DNA from: Paraburkholderia tropica | GTDB lineage: Bacteria; Pseudomonadota; Gammaproteobacteria; Burkholderiales; Burkholderiaceae | Direction of reading: 5' to 3' | Assembly: GCF_914484835.1 (NCBI RefSeq) | Contig: NZ_CAJZAR010000044.1 | Coordinates: 1-64,000, forward strand | DNA: 64,000 bases | In this document: positions 37,590-47,006 of the stretch, in pieces | How positions within the stretch are numbered: position 1 is the stretch's first letter | Layout of the letters: each line of letters opens with the position of its first letter | Translations under genes and position numbers: made by a program | The notes under the pieces: model-generated | What the model saw: only the letters and a program-made list of their open reading frames with translations | The model's database searches: none | Told to the model about the DNA's origin: nothing

Positions 37590-37636
37590 ATTTGCGAAAT
37601 AGAATCGTTTGAAACCTATCGTTGCACAAATGCAAT
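37590..37636 (-). promoter_or_regulatory. conserved LysR-type operator/promoter module, site 2
   Basis: On the minus strand it reads TTGCATTTGTGCAACGATAG, then TTTCAAACGATTC, then TATTTCGCAAA. The order and spacing of words match the promoter modules of both SDR duplicates, although the coding sequences are unrelated. The module is oriented toward the DUF4148 gene and lies in the interval shared with the TDT carrier. Confidence 0.62.
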
Positions 37637-37798
37637 GACATAGACCGAATGAGCTGGCGCGTCGCTTGGGATTCAGTTCGGCTTACGCGAGTGCCATATC
37701 AACAAGGCATCGCGCAGATCGCAAATAGGTATTTTTCGTATGGCTTTGCGTTCCCTAGACTCGGGGTCATCCAGTCACATCAACGATGGGTGAACGAC

Positions 37799-38959
37799 AT
37801 GAGCAAGGGAAGTCACGCGCCGACCGCACCGCGCCGGACCGACCGCCGGGTTCCGGCGGCACTCGAGAAGATTCGCCAGTTCACGCCGAACTGGTTCGCC
37901 GTCACCATGGGAACAGGGGTTGTCTATCTCGTCCTGAATGCCCTGCCCGGTGCGTCGCCCGCGAAAACGGCGCTCGCCGAATGGCTCTGGCGCATCGACA
38001 TCGGCCTGTATGCGCTGTTCTTCGCCCTGTTTGCAAGCCGGTTTGTTTTGTTTAGCGAAACGATCAAGCCATTGCTTCGTCATCCGCTGCAATCCCTGTT
38101 TCTGGGCGCGCTGCCGATGGGTCTCGCGCCGATCATCAACGGCATCGTCGTGTTCGCCGGTCCCCGTTATGGCCACGGCGCGTATTCCGCCGCGCTCAGC
38201 TTGTGGGGCTTCGATGCGGTACTCTCGCTCGTCGTCGCGATCGGCGTGCCGTATCTGATCTTTACGGCCCAGGATCACAGCATGGAGAAACTGACTGCGG
38301 CGCTCCTGCTGCCGGTCGTCGCGCCTGAAGTCGCCGCTGCGAGCGCCGCCTTGCTTGCCCCGCATCTCGACGCGCCGACCGCGCAGTGCGTGGTGGGCGC
38401 CGGTTACGTGCTGTGGGCGATTTCGGTGCCGCTCGCGTTCTCGATCCTCACGATCGTGCTGCTGCGTCTCATCGTCCACAAGCTGCCGCATCGCGAACTC
38501 GGTGTCACCAGCTGGCTCACGCTCGGCCCCATTGGAACGGGCGCGCTCGGCCTGCTCACACTCGGCGATGCCGCCGTCAAAGCATTCGCGGGTACCGCGC
38601 TGCAACCGGTTGCCGCCGTGGCACAGAGTTTCGGCGTGCTGGGCGCGCTGCTGCTTTGGGGCGCCGGACTCTGGTGGCTCGCCTGCGCCGTGCTCTTCAT
38701 GTGGCGTTATCGCCGCGAGGGCCTGCCGTTCAATCTCGGCTGGTGGGGCTTCACGTTTCCGATCGGCGTGTACACGCTCGCCACGTTCAACCTTGCCCGC
38801 GTAACCGGCTTTCACGGCTTCACGGACGTTGGTCTGGTGCTCGCCGTCGCGCTCGACGTGCTCTGGCTCATCGTGCTGGGCCGCACGATTCGCGGCCTCA
38901 TCTTCGAGCGGCTCGTTCACGCGCCTTGCCTTGCCACCAGCCGTTCGTCGGCGACTTGA
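37799..38959 (+). CDS. TDT-family carrier (TehA/Mae1/SLAC1 fold)
   Basis: A 386-residue protein with about ten hydrophobic segments and the family start signature FTPNWFAVTMGTGVVYL; later GWWGFTFPIGVYTLATFNLA matches the conserved final repeat. Members include malate permeases, tellurite-resistance TehA and sulfite exporters. ATG 37799 is chosen because residues before it in the open frame are not hydrophobic or conserved. It shares a 412-base interval with the DUF4148 gene containing the conserved operator module. Confidence 0.88.
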   Translation: MSKGSHAPTAPRRTDRRVPAALEKIRQFTPNWFAVTMGTGVVYLVLNALPGASPAKTALAEWLWRIDIGLYALFFALFASRFVLFSETIKPLLRHPLQSLFLGALPMGLAPIINGIVVFAGPRYGHGAYSAALSLWGFDAVLSLVVAIGVPYLIFTAQDHSMEKLTAALLLPVVAPEVAAASAALLAPHLDAPTAQCVVGAGYVLWAISVPLAFSILTIVLLRLIVHKLPHRELGVTSWLTLGPIGTGALGLLTLGDAAVKAFAGTALQPVAAVAQSFGVLGALLLWGAGLWWLACAVLFMWRYRREGLPFNLGWWGFTFPIGVYTLATFNLARVTGFHGFTDVGLVLAVALDVLWLIVLGRTIRGLIFERLVHAPCLATSRSSAT

Positions 38960-39217
38960 CCTTGCCCACGTGCACGAGATTCTCGGCATAGCGGGAAGCT
39001 AAGGTGTGTCGCTCTTGGGCGACTGCGAGCTTGCTGGATTTTGGGCGGACTGCGGTCCGCCTTTTCGCGTTCTGAAATTGCGCATCGTTCGTGCCGCACG
39101 AATTTTGAATCGCGATCGTAAAGTTGCCGCGAAGGAATAAACGCTCACGACGCGTGTTCGCCTTTACACCATGCATATAGCTCGCCAGCGCAAAAAGGCG
39201 CTCACACATGACACACC

Positions 39218-39946
39218 ATGAAAACCGTTCTTGTAGTCGAACCGGATCCCGCTATTTCAGAACATGTCGCGCAATCGCTCACTGAGGCGGGCCTGAGTGT
39301 CGAGATTGAAACGACTGGCCGGCATGCCATCGGCAAGCTGGTGAACAGCGGCTATCACATGGTGGTCCTGAATCTCCGGCTTCCCGATCTCGATGTCTAT
39401 TCGATCGTCGCCTCGATTCGAGGTCTGGGTGTCACCATTCCGATGATCGTCCTCGACGCCATCGGCAATGTCGAACGTTGCATCAAGGTATTGCGTTCAG
39501 GAGCCGACGATTATCTGACGCTCCCGCTGGACTGGGATGAGTTTTCCGCGCGCGCGATGGCCATCCTGCGGCTCCAGGCGCGGCGCACGCTGTCTTCCGA
39601 CGCTTCGGTCAACACCGTGCTTCAAGGCAACGGCATCGTGCTCGACCGCGTCCAGCGCACCGTATCGGTCGAGGGCGACGTCGTGCGCTTGCGTCCCACC
39701 GAATTCCGGTTGCTCGAATTCATGATGCTCAATCCGGGACGCGTCATTACCCGCGCCGAGATTCTCGAAGTCGTCTGGCATCGGCGATTCGATCCCGGCA
39801 CCAACATCATCGACGTGAATGTCGGTAATTTGCGCTCCAAAATTGGCAGGCCGGCGATATCGAAAATGATTCGGACGGTACGTGGCGCGGGGTATCTGTT
39901 CCGTTCCGACAATGCCGATCGAGCAGCTTCTGAATACGTTTTTTGA
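39218..39946 (+). CDS. OmpR-type regulator with degenerate receiver domain
   Basis: A 242-residue protein with receiver plus winged-helix layout (LRPTEFRLLEFMMLNPGRVITR; VNVGNLRSKIG; VRGAGYLF). The receiver has lost the phosphorylation machinery: the acceptor Asp is Asn52 (VVLNLRLPD), the Thr/Ser switch is Asp80 (MIVLDAIG) and the invariant Lys is Leu102 (DYLTLPL). It therefore probably works without phosphorylation, sensing another signal or acting by level. No kinase gene is adjacent. The next gene, 36 bases on, encodes a small membrane protein and may be in the same operon. Confidence 0.88.
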   Translation: MKTVLVVEPDPAISEHVAQSLTEAGLSVEIETTGRHAIGKLVNSGYHMVVLNLRLPDLDVYSIVASIRGLGVTIPMIVLDAIGNVERCIKVLRSGADDYLTLPLDWDEFSARAMAILRLQARRTLSSDASVNTVLQGNGIVLDRVQRTVSVEGDVVRLRPTEFRLLEFMMLNPGRVITRAEILEVVWHRRFDPGTNIIDVNVGNLRSKIGRPAISKMIRTVRGAGYLFRSDNADRAASEYVF

Positions 39947-39982
39947 TCCCGAATACGAACCTGGTCGAGCAGTGAGAAACCG

Positions 39983-40471
39983 ATGCCTTCTATCTATCCA
40001 GCCTACCCACCCACAGAACGCACTTTCAGTTTTCAGGCAGCCCTTCTCGCTGGCCTGCTTTCCATCGTCGTCAACACGACGCTATTGATCGTCGCGGATC
40101 ACTTCCATATCGTGACGGCACGCGGAGGACTCCTGACACTTCTGCTCGATTTAATCGGCGCGCCGCTGCCGTCATGGCTTGCGTCCTGGGTTACGTCCTG
40201 GCCGTTCCGGCAGCTCTTTCACGTCGCGGTTGGCGTTGCCATGATCGTCATCTATGCAGCAACACTGGCTCGCTTGTATGCACCGGTGATTGCAAAGGGT
40301 CTCTTTTCGGCGGCGCTCGTCTGGCTTGTGAACGCCGCTGTCATTCTGCCCGCAATCGGCCAGGGGTTCGCGGGGGCGAAGATGCTTAGTCCGTTGGGCA
40401 TGACACTCTTCGGCGCCGCGCATACGCTTTTCTTTCTCATGGGTGCCGTTCTGTACGAGCGTTGGCGGTGA
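39983..40471 (+). CDS. hypothetical four-helix membrane protein
   Basis: A 162-residue protein with four predicted membrane helices (about residues 17-38, 72-95, 102-125 and 135-157) and no recognised motif. It follows the atypical regulator by 36 bases and precedes a LysR gene by 96 bases. The layout resembles small DoxX- or DUF-type membrane proteins, but I cannot assign a family. Confidence 0.7.
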   Translation: MPSIYPAYPPTERTFSFQAALLAGLLSIVVNTTLLIVADHFHIVTARGGLLTLLLDLIGAPLPSWLASWVTSWPFRQLFHVAVGVAMIVIYAATLARLYAPVIAKGLFSAALVWLVNAAVILPAIGQGFAGAKMLSPLGMTLFGAAHTLFFLMGAVLYERWR

Positions 40472-40567
40472 CCCGTGAGCACATTCGGTGCATCCGCACC
40501 GATCCGTCTCGCGAGGCCAGCTTACGCACGTTGCGTTATCGGTTCATCGACTGACTTTCTGGACTGT

Positions 40568-41488
40568 ATGAACTTCACACACCTACTCGCGTTCTACGAG
40601 GTCGCGCGCGCGGGCAGCGTCAGCGCTGGCGCCGAGCGCCTTCACGTGAGCCAACCGGCCGTGACCCGGGAATTTCGCGAACTGGAAGCGCGAATGGGCC
40701 TTCCTCTTTTCGACCGTCTGCCGCGTGGCGTCGCGCTGACCGAGGCGGGCAAGACGCTGTTCGAATACGCCGAGCGCATTTTCTCACTCGCGGATAGTGC
40801 CGAAAATCAGTTGAAGGAACTCGCGGGACTCGGCGCCGGACGCGTGAAGATTGGCGCAAGCGCGACGCTCGGCGTGTACTTCGTGCCCGAAGTGATCGCG
40901 CGATTCAATGCGAACTACCCACGCGTGGCGATTGACCTCACGGTCACCAACACGGAACGCGTCGAATCCGGACTGGCCGATCTCACCTTCACGCTAGGCT
41001 TCGTCGAAGGCCCATTCGACGACACCGTCCTGCACGCGCGTCATATCGGCTCCGATGAAGTCGCCGTGGTCGCTGCGGCGGGTCATCCGCTCGCGGGCAA
41101 GCATCTGCGAGCCGACGAGCTTGTCGATCACGTCGTCATCATGCGCGAGCCCGGATCGGGCACGCGCGCAATCGTTGAACAGACCTATGCGCAAGCGGGC
41201 ATGCGGATCACGCCGCTGATGTCCGTCAGCGACACGGAGGCGATCAAGCGCATGCTGCTCGCCCAGAATGCGCTCGCGTATGTGTCGCTGCTGAGCGTGC
41301 GCGAAGAAGTGCGGCGCGGCGAGCTGACGATCATCGAAGTCGATGATCTTCGCATCGAGCGCCCCTTGCACATGGTCTGGAACACAGGGCGGTCGCTCTC
41401 GCCGAGCAGTCAGGCGCTGTTCGATCTCGTCGTCGCCACGACGCATCCGCCGACCATCCGAAATCGGCGCAGGCCAGTCAAATCTTAG
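40568..41488 (+). CDS. LysR-family transcriptional regulator
   Basis: A 306-residue LTTR with HTH at about residues 2-60 (MNFTHLLAFYEVARAGSVSAGAERLHVSQPAV region) and an effector domain of the CysB/CysL-like type (VKIGASATLGVYFVPEVIARF, EPGSGTRAIVEQ). The start at 40568 begins directly at the conserved MNFTHLLAF. The gene ends 11 bases inside the opposite LysR gene (tail-to-tail overlap). The target is uncertain; upstream membrane protein and regulator genes are candidates. Confidence 0.9.
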   Translation: MNFTHLLAFYEVARAGSVSAGAERLHVSQPAVTREFRELEARMGLPLFDRLPRGVALTEAGKTLFEYAERIFSLADSAENQLKELAGLGAGRVKIGASATLGVYFVPEVIARFNANYPRVAIDLTVTNTERVESGLADLTFTLGFVEGPFDDTVLHARHIGSDEVAVVAAAGHPLAGKHLRADELVDHVVIMREPGSGTRAIVEQTYAQAGMRITPLMSVSDTEAIKRMLLAQNALAYVSLLSVREEVRRGELTIIEVDDLRIERPLHMVWNTGRSLSPSSQALFDLVVATTHPPTIRNRRRPVKS

Positions 41489-42398
41489 GCCATCGCCACG
41501 CCGGATCGGAAAGATGCTCGGCGAAGTAATCGGACAGCGCCGACACCTTCGCGGGCCGCGCGCGCGCCGAAGGCGTGACGAAGTAAAGCCCGCCCTTCGT
41601 CAGCGACCAGTCGGTGAGGATCGCTTCGAGGCGGCCATCGGCCAGATACTCGCCCGCGATGAATTCGGGCAGCTCCGCAATCGCGAGGCCATCGAGCAGC
41701 GTGGGCAGCAGCGCATCGGAATTCGTCACGCGCAGCGGGCCGGTCGGCATGACCGGCTCCTCCTCGCCCGCGTCGTTCGTGAAGCGCCAGACATCGCTAC
41801 GCGCGCGATACGCATACGAGAGACACGGACGATCGACCAGTTCACGCGGATGCGCGGGCCGCCCTTCGCGCTTCAGATACTCCGGCGACGCCACCACGAA
41901 CTGCGTGACCGCACACAGCCGCCGCGCGACCAGCGACGAATCGGGCAACGCGGCGATGCGCAGCGCGGCATCGAAGCCGTCGGCGACCAGATCGACCGAC
42001 GCATCCGAGAGATGCAGGTCGATCGACACTTCTGGATACGCGCGAAAGAAACCCGGCAGCAGCGGCGCGACCCAGCGCAGCCCGAACGACATCGGCACCG
42101 CCAGGCGCACGAGCCCGCGCGGCTGCACCGACATTTCGCGCGCCGCGCTCTCGGCTTCCTCGGCTTGCCGATAGATCTCGCCGGCCTTCTCGCAGATCGT
42201 GCGGCCGAACTCGGTCAGCGCCAGTTGCCGCGACGTGCGGTTAAAGAGCCGCGCGCCCAGCCGGTCCTCCAGGCGGGCCACGCCGCGCGAGACCGTGGCC
42301 ACCGACACGCCCATCGCACGCGCCGCCGCCGCGAACGAACCCTCTTCGGCGACCTTCGCGAACATCGCCAGTCCTTCGAAATCAGGCAGCTTCGCCAT
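41478..42398 (-). CDS. LysR-family regulator divergent from SDR copy 2
   Basis: A 306-residue LTTR of the subgroup with FEGLAMFAKVAEEGSFAAAA and SRGVARLEDRLGARLFNRTSRQLALTE (HTH about 5-65), effector domain LVRLAVPMSFGLRWVAPLLPGF. It diverges from SDR copy 2 over a 142-base interval that holds a TTGCA-N4-TGCAA dyad about 12 bases from its own start. Since the same dyad-bearing module stands before SDR copy 1 and the DUF4148 gene, this protein is the best candidate regulator for all three. Confidence 0.92.
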   Translation of the reverse strand: MAKLPDFEGLAMFAKVAEEGSFAAAARAMGVSVATVSRGVARLEDRLGARLFNRTSRQLALTEFGRTICEKAGEIYRQAEEAESAAREMSVQPRGLVRLAVPMSFGLRWVAPLLPGFFRAYPEVSIDLHLSDASVDLVADGFDAALRIAALPDSSLVARRLCAVTQFVVASPEYLKREGRPAHPRELVDRPCLSYAYRARSDVWRFTNDAGEEEPVMPTGPLRVTNSDALLPTLLDGLAIAELPEFIAGEYLADGRLEAILTDWSLTKGGLYFVTPSARARPAKVSALSDYFAEHLSDPAWRWPKI

Positions 42399-42409
42399 TT
42401 CCCCTCATC

Positions 42410-42457
42410 TTTGCATTTGTGCAACGTTAGATTGCAATCAATTCTATTTCGAAAAGG
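42410..42457 (+). promoter_or_regulatory. conserved LysR-type operator/promoter module, site 3
   Basis: TTGCATTTGTGCAA, then GATTGCAATC, then TTCTATTTCGAAAAG, in the interval between the LysR gene and SDR copy 2. The first word is a perfect TTGCA/TGCAA dyad and the second is itself a 10-base palindrome. This is the reference copy, next to its probable regulator gene. Confidence 0.68.
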
Positions 42458-42540
42458 CCGGGCCGTCGATATTCTTCTCACATCGCAGCACGCAACAGCC
42501 AACCCACACATCCACCGACTTAAAGAAAGGAGCTTCACCA

Positions 42541-43304
42541 TGGCACGCAAACTCGACAACAAGATCGCACTCGTCACCGGCGCAACCAGCGGCATCGGCC
42601 TCGCCACGGCCCAGCGCTTCGCCGCCGAAGGCGCCCACGTCTACCTCACGGGCCGTCGTCAGGCTGAACTCGATGCTGCCGTCAAGAGCATCCGCGATGC
42701 AGGCGGCAAGGCCACCGGCGCGCGCGTCGATTCGACGAAGCTGAACGAACTCGACGCGCTCTATGCACAGATCAAGGAAGAACAGGGTCATCTCGACGTG
42801 CTGTTCGCCAACGCAGGCGGCGGCTCGATGCTGCCCTTCGGCAACATCACCGAAGAACATTTCGACGACACCTTCAACCGCAACGTGAAGGGCGTGCTGT
42901 TCACGGTGCAAAAGGCGCTGCCGCTGCTGGCCAAGGGCGCATCGGTGATCCTCACGGGTTCGACGGCGGGTAGCGCGGGCACGGCGGCATTCAGCGTGTA
43001 CTCGGCGTCGAAGGCCGCGGTGCGCTCGTTCGCCCGCAACTGGATTCTCGATCTCAAGGACCGCCAGATCCGCGTGAACACGATCAGCCCCGGCGCGACG
43101 CGCACGCCCGGCCTGCTCGACCTGGCCGGTGACGACGCCGCGCAACGCCAGGGTCTCGCCGACTATCTGGCCGCGCAGATTCCGATGGGCCGTCTGGGCG
43201 AGCCGAACGAAATCGCGAGCGCCGCGCTGTTCCTCGCTTCGGACGATGCGAGCTTTGTGAACGGCATCGAACTGTTCGTCGATGGCGGTCAGCAGCAAGT
43301 CTGA
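42541..43304 (+). CDS. SDR-family oxidoreductase, copy 2 of an inverted duplicate
   Basis: A 254-residue classical SDR with the same motifs as copy 1 (TGATSGIG, FANAGGGS, YSASK, GRRQ) and only three residue differences. It starts at 42541 after AAAGGAGCTTCACC. Because it adjoins its probable LysR regulator and is followed after 93 bases by a pirin gene, this is likely the original location. NADPH-dependent reduction of a quinone or carbonyl compound is plausible but not shown. Confidence 0.94.
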
Positions 43305-43397
43305 GCGTGGTTCGAGCGAATTCAGGGCGCGCGCAGGCGAATTCAACGATCGCATCCGCGCCCTGCTCGCATCGGCTCACTCAAACGGAGTTTCATC

Positions 43398-44102
43398 ATG
43401 ATCGAACATCGCCCTTTTCATTCGCTCGGCGCCCTCCGGCGCGACTGGCTCCATGCGCGGCTGCATTTTCGCGTAGGCGAAACCGGACGCGCTGAGCACG
43501 CGCCGCTCGGCCCGCTCTATGTGTGGAACGATGACGAATTCGCGCCCCATTCGGGCTTCGGCCTGCACGCGCATCGCGACGTGGAGATCGTCACATGGGT
43601 GCGCTCGGGCGCCATCACGCATGAAGACGATGCAGGCAATCGCGCGCGACTCGTCGCCGATTCCGTGCAGGCGATGAGTGCTGGCTCGACGATCTATCAC
43701 GCCGAGCGCAACGACGAAGACAAGCCTGCGCGGCTGTTTCAGATCTGGTTGCGCCCGCGTACGCCAGGCGGCACGCCTCGCTGGGCGACGCGAGCCTGCC
43801 CACGCGAATATCGCGAAGGCCGCTTCGTTACGCTGGCGAGCGGCGATCCAGACGACGTGCGAGCAGGCGCGTTACCCATCAACGCAGACGCGCGGGTCAG
43901 TGTTGCCACGCTGCGAGAGGGAGCAAGCGTGAGTCGAACGATGCCCGGCACGCGGGCAGCCTACCTTGTATCGGACCACGGCGACATCGATGTCGGGTCA
44001 CTTCGCGTCAGCGCTCGCGATGGTGTTGCTATCCGGCGAGAGCGCGAAATTTCACTCAGGGCGCACAAAGACACCGACATTGTCATTGTCGAGTTGCTAT
44101 GA
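43398..44102 (+). CDS. pirin-family protein (quercetinase-like bicupin)
   Basis: A 234-residue cupin protein with the pirin metal-site pattern: FGLHAHRDVEIVTWVRSGAITHED supplies the His pairs, and STIYHAERND gives the Glu/His. Members are iron-binding redox proteins, some with quercetin 2,3-dioxygenase activity. It lies 93 bases after SDR copy 2 in the same direction and may be cotranscribed, fitting an aromatic or quinone stress response. The C-terminal cupin half is degenerate, as usual. Confidence 0.9.
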   Translation: MIEHRPFHSLGALRRDWLHARLHFRVGETGRAEHAPLGPLYVWNDDEFAPHSGFGLHAHRDVEIVTWVRSGAITHEDDAGNRARLVADSVQAMSAGSTIYHAERNDEDKPARLFQIWLRPRTPGGTPRWATRACPREYREGRFVTLASGDPDDVRAGALPINADARVSVATLREGASVSRTMPGTRAAYLVSDHGDIDVGSLRVSARDGVAIRREREISLRAHKDTDIVIVELL

Positions 44103-44213
44103 GGGTGCTGAAACTTGCCAGGTACGAGTCCGAGAATGGCAGTATCCGGCAAGCCACGGCGCCTCGTGTCATCTTTTTATAAACTGCGTGGCGAGCCGGG
44201 AAAATCTGAAACG

Positions 44214-44741
44214 TTACTGCGCCATTCTCTGCTTCGACCGTTTCCTGGGACTGTTCATTGACGTCAATAATCGCAGTCGTTCCCGCCCACGCGAAAGCCG
44301 CGACATGACCGTTCCGATCGGAATATCTAACTCGCGCGCGATCTCTGCATAGCTACATTCTTCGACGCCAACGAGCAAAACGACCTGAAGCTGTTCATCC
44401 GGAATCTGCATTAGCGCACGCTCGAGATCTCGAATCTCCAGGCGTCTCGATGGATTCGACGTGATCGCCATCTCGTCGAGAAACCATTCATTCTTTTCAT
44501 CGACACCCATGTGTAGGGCCTTTTCCGATTTCTTGAGAATCGTATTCACATACACATTGTGCATGAGGGTAAAGGTCCAGGCGCGCAGATCGGTTCCGTT
44601 CTGAAAAAGCGCATGCTTGTTGAGCGCGCGCTCAAGTGTGTCCTGAACCAGATCGTCGGCCTGCTCGCGACAACGCATCAGCGCTCTCGCGTATCTCCTC
44701 AATCGCGGCACCTGATCCACGAGCTGATGTCGAAAATCCAT
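44214..44741 (-). CDS. ECF-like sigma-70 family factor
   Basis: A 175-residue sigma factor: region 2 (RRYARALMRCREQADDLVQDTLERAL; DLRAWTFTLMHNVYVN) and region 4 (ALMQIPDEQLQVVLLVGVEECSYAEIARELDIPIGTVMSRLSRGR). The ATG at 44741 has GGAGAGGAA directly upstream; the frame is open further to 45071 but that part overlaps the neighbouring gene. No anti-sigma gene is adjacent. The operon following upstream (YVTN/DUF305) may be a target, since a GGAAT-type promoter is seen there. Confidence 0.88.
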   Translation of the reverse strand: MDFRHQLVDQVPRLRRYARALMRCREQADDLVQDTLERALNKHALFQNGTDLRAWTFTLMHNVYVNTILKKSEKALHMGVDEKNEWFLDEMAITSNPSRRLEIRDLERALMQIPDEQLQVVLLVGVEECSYAEIARELDIPIGTVMSRLSRGRERLRLLTSMNSPRKRSKQRMAQ

Positions 44742-45027
44742 TTCCTCTCCGCAGGATCGTACCTTGAATAACCGGTATTCAGCCCTTTCATAACTCTTAA
44801 GATTTCTGAAGGACTTCTCGCGCAATTCCGAATAGGGTTTTGATGATGGCAGTGACCCATTCATCGCTTTATCAGACCCGACGCGGCGGCAATGATCCGG
44901 GCGGCAGCCATCGAGCGCGAGCGTTGTTTGCCAACGCTCACTGATGGTGAATGAAAGCGGCAGCAAGGCGCGCCGCGTGACGGTGGACGGTGGCAGAGGC
45001 CCGCAGCGCGTGCCCCTGCCCACTCGG

Positions 45028-46509
45028 TCAATTGAGCGCCTGAACCTGCACCGGCGATCCGGTATGACCATCGATCAACGGTACGATGACGAGATAACGT
45101 CGCCCCGCTTCCGGTTGAGGCGCATTCACCGAGACGACTTGCCGTATCTGACCAATCGCGTTGACGATGGCCGAGCCGGCGGGATTGGTCATAAAGTTCG
45201 CCAACGCATCAATGCGCCCACTGCCATCCGGGCGATCAGCCAGGCCAAGGACGTAGGGTTGCTTCGGCTTCAGGCCCGTTACCGACGCCTGGAGCACCTG
45301 CAGCAAGCCCTGATCGAAAAGCGCAACGCTCGTCGGGAAATTCGCTGCACCCGATACGTGCCCCCCTGCCGCGCCAAGATAAAGGTGAGCGGTATTCCCG
45401 GCGACGCCAAGCGGCTGGAGGTTTTGCATGCCGTCACCTTCGGCCACTGCGCCAGGAACATACGTGACCGCCTGAGGCGCCTGGCCAATCGGCACCTGTG
45501 CAATCACCTTGTTGGTCAGCGTATCGATGGCGGCAAGTGCATCGGCGTTCTCCAGCCCGACATACACGCGCGTACCGTCTCCCGAAGGCCAGATACCATG
45601 CGGCAGATTGCCAACCGGGATCGTCGCTACCTGCTCGTAGTTGTCGGTACGGAACACTTTCACTTCGTTCAACCCGCCCACCGTCACGTACGCGAACATC
45701 CCCTCGGCGTTCTTGACGATATTCACGTGGTTGGTGATCGGGCCAGTGTCCAGCGTCTTGAGCAAATTGAACGGCGGCTTCGCCTCGAACACCTGCGTCT
45801 TACCAACATCCTTGAGGGTGAACCAGACCTGCTTGCCATCCGGACTGGCGGCAATGTTCGGGCAAAACGGACTGGCTTGCTGCACCTTGCCGACGATCTG
45901 GTGATCGGCCACCGAAATCACGTCGACCTCGGGATTGAAGGACGAGCAAACGTAGCCGTACTTTCCATCGGGCGAAAATATCTGCATGCCGGGCCCGGCG
46001 GGAACGGTAATACGCGTTTTTTCCTCGTAAGTCGTGCCGTCGAGGACCGCGACATAATTCTCGCCGCGCACCGTCACCCAGACTTCCTTTCCATCGGGCG
46101 TGAAAAACGCCTCATGCGGGGACCGCCCAACGTACGTCACATGCTTGAGGGCATTGGTTTCGGTATCGATGAACGACACCGAGTTCGATCCGATGGACAC
46201 GACCGCGAGGGTCTTGTGATCGGGCGAAAATCCCATGCCGTGAACCAGCACCTGACCACGGTAGAGCGGGCTAAAGTTCGTCGGCGCCGGATCGCCGAGC
46301 CGAATCACGCCGAGAAGGCGATTGTCTGCGGGATCGGTGACCGAGACCGTATTGGAGAACTGTTCGGCGGCATAAACCCGATCGTGGTGGCTGACGCCAA
46401 TATCAGGCGCGCTTTCGGCGCCCGGAACCTGCCCGGCCGAAGCGAGACTGGAGACGGCTAAAGCCGCAACGAAGGCAATGGTCCGCAACCTCAATACGCG
46501 TGCACTCAT
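45028..46509 (-). CDS. exported YVTN-family beta-propeller protein
   Basis: A 493-residue protein with a signal peptide (about residues 1-26) followed by seven or so propeller blades carrying repeats such as GMGFSPDHKTLAVVSIGSNSVSFID, FFTPDGKEVWVTVRG and GIWPSGDGTRVYVGLENADALAAID. Such proteins are periplasmic or surface scaffolds; no redox Cys motif is seen. The start overlaps the DUF305 gene stop by 4 bases, so both are one operon. DUF305 next to it suggests metal or envelope homeostasis (inference). Confidence 0.9.
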   Translation of the reverse strand: MSARVLRLRTIAFVAALAVSSLASAGQVPGAESAPDIGVSHHDRVYAAEQFSNTVSVTDPADNRLLGVIRLGDPAPTNFSPLYRGQVLVHGMGFSPDHKTLAVVSIGSNSVSFIDTETNALKHVTYVGRSPHEAFFTPDGKEVWVTVRGENYVAVLDGTTYEEKTRITVPAGPGMQIFSPDGKYGYVCSSFNPEVDVISVADHQIVGKVQQASPFCPNIAASPDGKQVWFTLKDVGKTQVFEAKPPFNLLKTLDTGPITNHVNIVKNAEGMFAYVTVGGLNEVKVFRTDNYEQVATIPVGNLPHGIWPSGDGTRVYVGLENADALAAIDTLTNKVIAQVPIGQAPQAVTYVPGAVAEGDGMQNLQPLGVAGNTAHLYLGAAGGHVSGAANFPTSVALFDQGLLQVLQASVTGLKPKQPYVLGLADRPDGSGRIDALANFMTNPAGSAIVNAIGQIRQVVSVNAPQPEAGRRYLVIVPLIDGHTGSPVQVQALN

Positions 46510-47006
46510 TTCTGATCCTCGTGATTGGACGTCGATGCCGGCGTGTTCATGTGCATGTTCATGTGCATCGACGAATGGTCAGGCTCGTTAGCCTTGTTGG
46601 GATGAATCTGGTCAGGCGACGGCACCGATGCCGGAAGCGACTGCCCCAGCGCGACACGCATCGCCACAATTTCTTGCTGCTGCTCGACGATAATTTCCTG
46701 TGCGATACGGCGCAGTTGCTCGTTCGTGCCATACCTGAGCTCGGCTTGCGCCATATCGATCGCGCCCTGATGATGGGGAATCATCATCGCGACGAAATCC
46801 TGATCGACGTCGCCCGACGGCTTCACTGACATGCCGTCCATCATCTTCGACATCGCCACGTCGTTTTCTTTTAGAAACGTCGATTCTGTATCTGTCTTCG
46901 ACGTGACATCGCCGCCCGAAGCATAGGCAGCGGATGAAATCGATAAATACGCGAGTGCGACGAGAATGCCCGGAAGCAACGGCTTTACGTTTTTGAATAC
47001 ATTCAT
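46506..47006 (-). CDS. exported DUF305 (ferritin-like four-helix) protein
   Basis: A 166-residue protein with a signal peptide (MNVFKNVKPLLPGILVALAYLSISSAAYA) and the DUF305 core: MMDGMS, DQDFVAMMIPHHQGAIDMAQAEL and RRIAQEIIVEQQQEI. The tail is Met/His-rich (HSSMHMNMHMN), as in copper-binding proteins. The start at 47006 has AAAGGAAAAC upstream. It leads an operon with the YVTN propeller gene. Periplasmic metal handling is a reasonable guess. Confidence 0.9.
   Translation of the reverse strand: MNVFKNVKPLLPGILVALAYLSISSAAYASGGDVTSKTDTESTFLKENDVAMSKMMDGMSVKPSGDVDQDFVAMMIPHHQGAIDMAQAELRYGTNEQLRRIAQEIIVEQQQEIVAMRVALGQSLPASVPSPDQIHPNKANEPDHSSMHMNMHMNTPASTSNHEDQK

Larger units (their letters stand above)
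42410..43304 (+). repeat. inverted duplication, right arm
   Basis: Partner of 31486-32380 in the opposite orientation; covers the operator module, leader and entire SDR gene. Sequence beyond each end is unrelated: here the LysR gene on one side and pirin on the other. Confidence 0.9.

Noticed and set aside
44944..46461. A 505-codon plus-strand frame opposite the YVTN propeller gene.
   Set aside because: No family resemblance, shadow composition, and the opposite strand encodes a signal peptide and regular propeller repeats.
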